Source: Bacteroidales bacterium
GTDB lineage: Bacteria; Bacteroidota; Bacteroidia; Bacteroidales; UBA10428
Direction of reading: 5' to 3'
NCBI GenBank assembly: GCA_016926375.1
Contig: JAFGOR010000154.1
Coordinates: 1 to 34,745, forward strand
DNA length: 34,745 nucleotides
Both the position numbers and the translations under genes were made by a program. Numbering within the stretch: the first letter of the stretch is position 1; each line of letters opens with the position of its first letter. Below are positions 30,681 to 34,745 of this stretch, in pieces. The notes beneath the pieces were generated by a model. The model was not told the DNA's origin. It saw only the letters and a program-made list of their open reading frames with translations, and ran no database searches.

Positions 30681-33600
30681 ATGAAAAAAAACTGTACTCC
30701 AATCACGCAAAAGTATGAGAACCATACTGCTCAGAAATCATCCTTCCTTTGTAAAACAACATGTTATACCTCTCAAAAGCATTTTGCTACTATGTTGGTA
30801 TTTCTGGGATTTACCCTGGCTGCTTTTCTGCCCTATACAGTAAAAGCCCAGATGCCCATTTACCTCAATACATCTTATTCTTTTAAAGAACGTGCGGCCG
30901 ACCTGGTTTCGCGTATGACACCTGAAGAAAAGCAAAGTCAGCTTGGTAATACCATGCCCCCGATTCCGCGTTTGGGAGTTAAAAAGTATGATGTATGGGG
31001 CGAGGCCCTGCATGGTGTTATGGGGAGAAACGATAACAGCGGGATGACTGCCACATCGTTTCCAAACAGTGTTGCTGTGGGTTGTACATGGGACCCTGAA
31101 CTGATCAAGCGCGAAACAAATGTAATTGCTGATGAAGCCAGGGGCTTCAATCACAACTATATTTTCACGCTTACCTATTGGTCGCCTGTCATTGAACCTA
31201 CTAGGGACCCGAGGTGGGGGCGCACTGCCGAAACTTTTGGAGAAGACCCTTACCTGGTATCGCAAATCGGAAGTGGTTTCATTCGTGGATTAATGGGCGA
31301 CGATCCTACCTACCTGAAGGCTATACCATGCGGTAAGCATTACTTTGCCAACAATACCGAGTTCAACCGCCACAATGGCAGCTCCAATATGGATGATCGC
31401 GATATCAGGGAATTCTACATTTTTCCCTATAAGACTTTGATCCAAAAAGACAACCTCCCGGCGATCATGACCGCTTACAACGCTGTTAATGCCATACCGA
31501 TGTCGGCCAGCGTATTTTATGTTGACTCGGTTATCCGCAAGACATATGGCATGGATGGTTATGTAACCGGCGATTGTGGTGCCATATCAGACATGTTCAC
31601 CGGTCACCGTTTTGCGAAAGATGCAGAAGAAGCAACATCAATGGGGCTTAAATCGGGAGTCGACTGTGATTGTGGCAGCGTATACCAGGCCAGTGCCATA
31701 GCGTCACTGGAAAAGGGATTAATTACCGAAGCCGACATGGACAGGGCTTTGGTTAACATGTTTACCATACGAATGAGGCTGGGAGAATTCGACCCTCCGA
31801 GTAAGGTTCCTTATGCAGGGATCAAGCCAGGCATCATTAATGATCCGTCGCATAACGACCTGGCGCTGGAAGTAGCTACCAAAACTCCGGTGCTTTTGAA
31901 AAACAATGTTGTTGCCAAAACCGGTAAAAAGGCACTTCCACTTAGTGCTGGCAGCATTAAGAAAATCGCGGTTCTTGGACCGCAGGCCAACAAGGTTGAA
32001 TTGGGCGATTATTCCGGAGAAGTGGAAGCCCGGTTAAAAGTTTCTCCGATAACCGGAATTCAAAACTATATTGATCAGAATAAGCTGAATATTGAGGTTG
32101 TATCGAAATTGGGTGGCAATACTGCCAAACGTACAGATTTCTTCAATATGGTGAAATTCTCTACCGTTACCAAAACCGGTGATATTAAGGAATTCGATGC
32201 AACAAAATTCGATGCAGCTGCCAATGGCTTGATTACTTCAGCGAGGTTTGGCATGAACTCAGTCCGTGGTATTAAAGAAGGAGACTGGACCTCATATAAT
32301 AACATTGATATTACCGACGTAGATTCTATCCGTTTTAATATGGCTGTTTCCGGTAATGGTGGCACCATTGAAGTTCGCGTAGGCTCAGTTACCGGCAATA
32401 TATTGGCATCAAAAGCGATTGCTGCTCCCCAGCAACAAGGGGGGTATTTTGCACGCCCACAAAACATTTCTGCCAAGCTGAATACATTGGGTATTACAGG
32501 GCCTCAAACCATTGTGCTGGTATATCGCGAAGGTGAAGTACCTGCAACGGATCAGGAAACCCTTGATATGGCTGCTGCGGCAGATGTAGCGCTTATTTTT
32601 GTGGGTACCGACCAGTCTACCGGCCGCGAAGAATCAGACCGGTTTTCCATTGCCCTGCCCGGCAACCAGGCAGAGCTGATTCAGTCTGTTGCAAACGTAA
32701 ACTCCAATACCATTGTAGTGATTCAGGGTATGGGTATGGTTGAGGTGGAATCATTCAAAAACAATCCGAACATACCCGGAATAATCTTCACAGGTTACAA
32801 TGGGCAGGCACAGGGAGCTGCTATGGCCAAAATACTGTTTGGAGAGGTGAATCCAGGTGGAAAAACCAGTATCACCTGGTACAAATCGCTCCAGGATTTG
32901 CCCGATTTTAACGACTACAACATACGGGGCGGCACAGGCAATAACGGCAGAACATACATGTACTTCAACAAGGACGTTTCCTATGAATTTGGCTATGGCT
33001 TGTCCTATACATCCTTTGAATACAGCAATTTCAAAATCAGCCGAAACAGTTTTGCGCCAAACGACAAGGTAACCGTTTCTGTAGATGTGAAAAATACCGG
33101 TGGGGTGGATGGCGACGAGATCGTACAGGTTTACGTGAAAACTCCCGATAGCCCGGCATCGCTTGAAAGACCCATAAAACGTTTGAAAGGCTTTAAACGT
33201 GTAACCATTCCCCGCGGACAAACAAAAACCGTTTATATTGATATTGACTGTGCCGATCTTTGGTTTTGGGATGCGCAGAACAAGCGAATCACCTTCGACC
33301 AGGGTAAATATGTTTTTGAAATAGGTGCTTCATCAAAAGATATAAAAGGCACTGTGGAAGTTACCATGAATGGAGCATACAAAGCTGTATTATCCACTGT
33401 GGTTGCCGATTGCGATAAGGTGGTATTAAGGCCCGGAAATACGGCACAAATGCGTGTTTCCGCATCCATGTCAGATGACAGCTTTTATGATATCAAAAAA
33501 GCAAAAGTTGCCTATAAAAGTAATAATGCTCTGGTAGCTACTGTTGACGCAAATGGCAAGGTTACGGCCATAGGCCCCGGCACAGCATCCCTGTTTGCAG

Positions 33601-34580
33601 AGGTTACTGTTGATGGTATAACCCTGCCGAACAATGTACCTGTTAAAGTAATGCCTGATCTTTCGCCAAAATCAATTAAAGTAAACGGGAAAGATATTGT
33701 CGGATTCAATAAAGATACCAAAGCCTATAGTTTTCTGCTCAAGAAGAATTCAAAACTTCCTGTAATTGCGGCCGGTGCTTTAAGCAGCGATATTGCAGTG
33801 GAAATTGAACAGGCAAAAGGTATACCCGGAACAGCCATTGTGAGATTTATTGACAACATAACCTATGAAAAAAATACCTATTACCTCAATTTCGATATGC
33901 CAGCTGTAAGTGATGAATTTGAAGGTCCGGTTGGTAAGCAATGGCAATGGATTAGAGAAAACCAGTCTAACTACAGCCTTTCGAAAAAACCGGGATCGCT
34001 TGTCATTACTACCGAAACCGGCGACATTTCAGAGAACAGCAACAATGCCAAAAACGTATTATTGCAAAGCGCCAACAGCGATTGGGTTGCGGAAACAAAA
34101 ATGGTTTTTTCGCGTGTACCTTCACAACCCGAGAATGCGGGAATTGTAGCCTATCAGGATGAGCATAATTTTGTAAAATTGATGCTCAGGGCTGTTACCA
34201 AAACAAGCCGTTCGGGATGGAATACCTCCGGGGCACAGATACAATTCGGAACCATTGATCTTGTTGTGGAAGAAAACGGTATTGCCAAATCAGTTGCTTC
34301 TTTCAACCTCAGGGAAGAGATTACCGGCAACAATACGCTGGTACTGAAACTCGAGAAAAAGGGAAATGCTTATACCGGCTATTACTCTGTTAATGGTGGA
34401 ACGTTTGAAAAACTTGGGGTAGCCAGCGGCATGCTGAGAGATATCAAAGCAGGGCTAATTGCTTGTGACGGGGTTATTATTCAAAGCATGAAGAATACGT
34501 ACTGGTTTAATCCGGACACCACCAAGCCCGATACGCCTTTTGATGTGACATTCGATTATTTCAGGATAGTTAATAATTAG
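30681..34580 (+). CDS. Multimodular GH3 glycosidase (beta-xylosidase-like) with inserted CBM6-like domain
   Basis: Exported exo-enzyme of about 1299 aa, far longer than the usual 750-900. ATG 30681 is preferred because its product has a basic n-region and a signal peptide cleaved near KAQ (56); upstream ATGs at 30624 and 30663 exist, the first overlapping the previous gene. GH3 barrel (about 65-360) with nucleophile D298 in VTGDCGAISD; C-terminal GH3 domain (from about 397) with the acid/base region GREESDR (E650/E651). A CBM6-like sandwich (about 486-620) interrupts that domain. Then follow a fibronectin-like domain (about 796-880), a bacterial Ig-like Big2 domain (about 907-992), a short linker domain, and a concanavalin-A-type C2 tail (about 1077-1299) like those on the GH43s. 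Confidence 0.88.
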   Translation: MKKNCTPITQKYENHTAQKSSFLCKTTCYTSQKHFATMLVFLGFTLAAFLPYTVKAQMPIYLNTSYSFKERAADLVSRMTPEEKQSQLGNTMPPIPRLGVKKYDVWGEALHGVMGRNDNSGMTATSFPNSVAVGCTWDPELIKRETNVIADEARGFNHNYIFTLTYWSPVIEPTRDPRWGRTAETFGEDPYLVSQIGSGFIRGLMGDDPTYLKAIPCGKHYFANNTEFNRHNGSSNMDDRDIREFYIFPYKTLIQKDNLPAIMTAYNAVNAIPMSASVFYVDSVIRKTYGMDGYVTGDCGAISDMFTGHRFAKDAEEATSMGLKSGVDCDCGSVYQASAIASLEKGLITEADMDRALVNMFTIRMRLGEFDPPSKVPYAGIKPGIINDPSHNDLALEVATKTPVLLKNNVVAKTGKKALPLSAGSIKKIAVLGPQANKVELGDYSGEVEARLKVSPITGIQNYIDQNKLNIEVVSKLGGNTAKRTDFFNMVKFSTVTKTGDIKEFDATKFDAAANGLITSARFGMNSVRGIKEGDWTSYNNIDITDVDSIRFNMAVSGNGGTIEVRVGSVTGNILASKAIAAPQQQGGYFARPQNISAKLNTLGITGPQTIVLVYREGEVPATDQETLDMAAAADVALIFVGTDQSTGREESDRFSIALPGNQAELIQSVANVNSNTIVVIQGMGMVEVESFKNNPNIPGIIFTGYNGQAQGAAMAKILFGEVNPGGKTSITWYKSLQDLPDFNDYNIRGGTGNNGRTYMYFNKDVSYEFGYGLSYTSFEYSNFKISRNSFAPNDKVTVSVDVKNTGGVDGDEIVQVYVKTPDSPASLERPIKRLKGFKRVTIPRGQTKTVYIDIDCADLWFWDAQNKRITFDQGKYVFEIGASSKDIKGTVEVTMNGAYKAVLSTVVADCDKVVLRPGNTAQMRVSASMSDDSFYDIKKAKVAYKSNNALVATVDANGKVTAIGPGTASLFAEVTVDGITLPNNVPVKVMPDLSPKSIKVNGKDIVGFNKDTKAYSFLLKKNSKLPVIAAGALSSDIAVEIEQAKGIPGTAIVRFIDNITYEKNTYYLNFDMPAVSDEFEGPVGKQWQWIRENQSNYSLSKKPGSLVITTETGDISENSNNAKNVLLQSANSDWVAETKMVFSRVPSQPENAGIVAYQDEHNFVKLMLRAVTKTSRSGWNTSGAQIQFGTIDLVVEENGIAKSVASFNLREEITGNNTLVLKLEKKGNAYTGYYSVNGGTFEKLGVASGMLRDIKAGLIACDGVIIQSMKNTYWFNPDTTKPDTPFDVTFDYFRIVNN

Positions 34581-34660
34581 ATGCAGTTGAATAGATGGAG
34601 TAGGCGGTTTTATAAGAGGTTTAGTTAAGATCCAGAGTCATTAAATTATAGAAATCACAT

Positions 34661-34686
34661 AATTGAACAAAGCACTTGCTTCAATT
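34661..34686. terminator. AT-rich hairpin downstream of the GH3 gene
   Basis: AATTGAACAA pairs with TTG-C-TTCAATT (one bulged C) around a 5-base loop, about 80 bp after the GH3 stop. There is no U-tract directly behind it, so a terminator role is only possible. Confidence 0.3.
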
Positions 34687-34717
34687 AATTGTGATGAGTC
34701 TGGAAAATGTATTGTCC

Positions 34718-34737
34718 CCTGCCTGCCGGCAGGCAGG
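34718..34737. repeat. GC-rich perfect 20-bp palindrome at the right end
   Basis: CCTGCCTGCCGGCAGGCAGG is its own reverse complement. Such GC-rich palindromes are dispersed in many Bacteroidota genomes (recollection, not searched). Its contrast with the AT-rich surroundings marks it as a repeat element, perhaps a terminator-like structure closing the locus. It may extend past the window end. Confidence 0.7.
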
Positions 34738-34745
34738 CCCGCCAG

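Noticed and set aside
30738-31265. Antisense open frame of 175 codons at the start of the GH3 gene
   Set aside because: Shadow of the GH3 coding sequence with no recognisable features.
1-34745. CRISPR array, tRNA, rRNA, transposase or phage genes
   Set aside because: No regularly spaced repeats, no cloverleaf or rRNA sequence recognised, and no transposase or phage protein among the coding regions.

Overview
The window comes from a Bacteroidota genome, most likely an environmental or anaerobic Bacteroidales/Marinilabiliales-type organism. The evidence is a SusC/SusD pair, a type IX secretion (T9SS) C-terminal sorting domain, many exported glycoside hydrolases, Bacteroidota-like -7 boxes (TAnnTTTG), and long palindromic intergenic repeats. 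No rRNA, tRNA, CRISPR or transposase gene was seen.

Layout. (1) 288-11087, plus strand: six genes, namely GH43, GH51, a DUF362 protein with a T9SS sorting domain, a second GH43, GH97 and a CE1-type esterase. They end at a hairpin terminator (11118-11159) shared with the convergent operon. (2) 11188-27725, minus strand, in transcription order: GntR/FCD regulator, RpiB-like isomerase, split transketolase (two genes), BASS transporter, exported RraA-like protein, Tat-type DUF362 protein, DapA-family aldolase, D-2-hydroxyacid dehydrogenase, PfkB sugar/sugar-acid kinase, SusC, SusD, and a Tat-exported enolase-superfamily dehydratase. (3) 28113-34580, plus strand: GH43-CBM6, another GH43-like enzyme, and a very large multimodular GH3. 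Palindromic repeats lie at both ends of the window.

Model. The hydrolases (four GH43-type enzymes, GH51, GH3, CE1 and a retaining-type GH97) look like the debranching and exo-acting part of a polysaccharide utilization locus for a decorated pentosan such as arabinoxylan. No endo-xylanase and no HTCS regulator is present here. The central operon is not ordinary pentose catabolism. It looks like a sugar-acid route in which the first step may occur in the periplasm: a Tat-exported enolase-superfamily dehydratase with an intact metal triad (D243/E269/E295) and D318/H345 dyad. A BASS carrier, a superfamily that includes 2-keto-acid transporters, could then bring the product to a kinase, aldolase, dehydrogenase, transketolase and an isomerase with a diverged active site. 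The FCD-type GntR protein and a 15-bp inverted repeat containing two GTATAC operator-like sites upstream of the operon give a plausible sugar-acid switch. The actual substrate cannot be read from the sequence.
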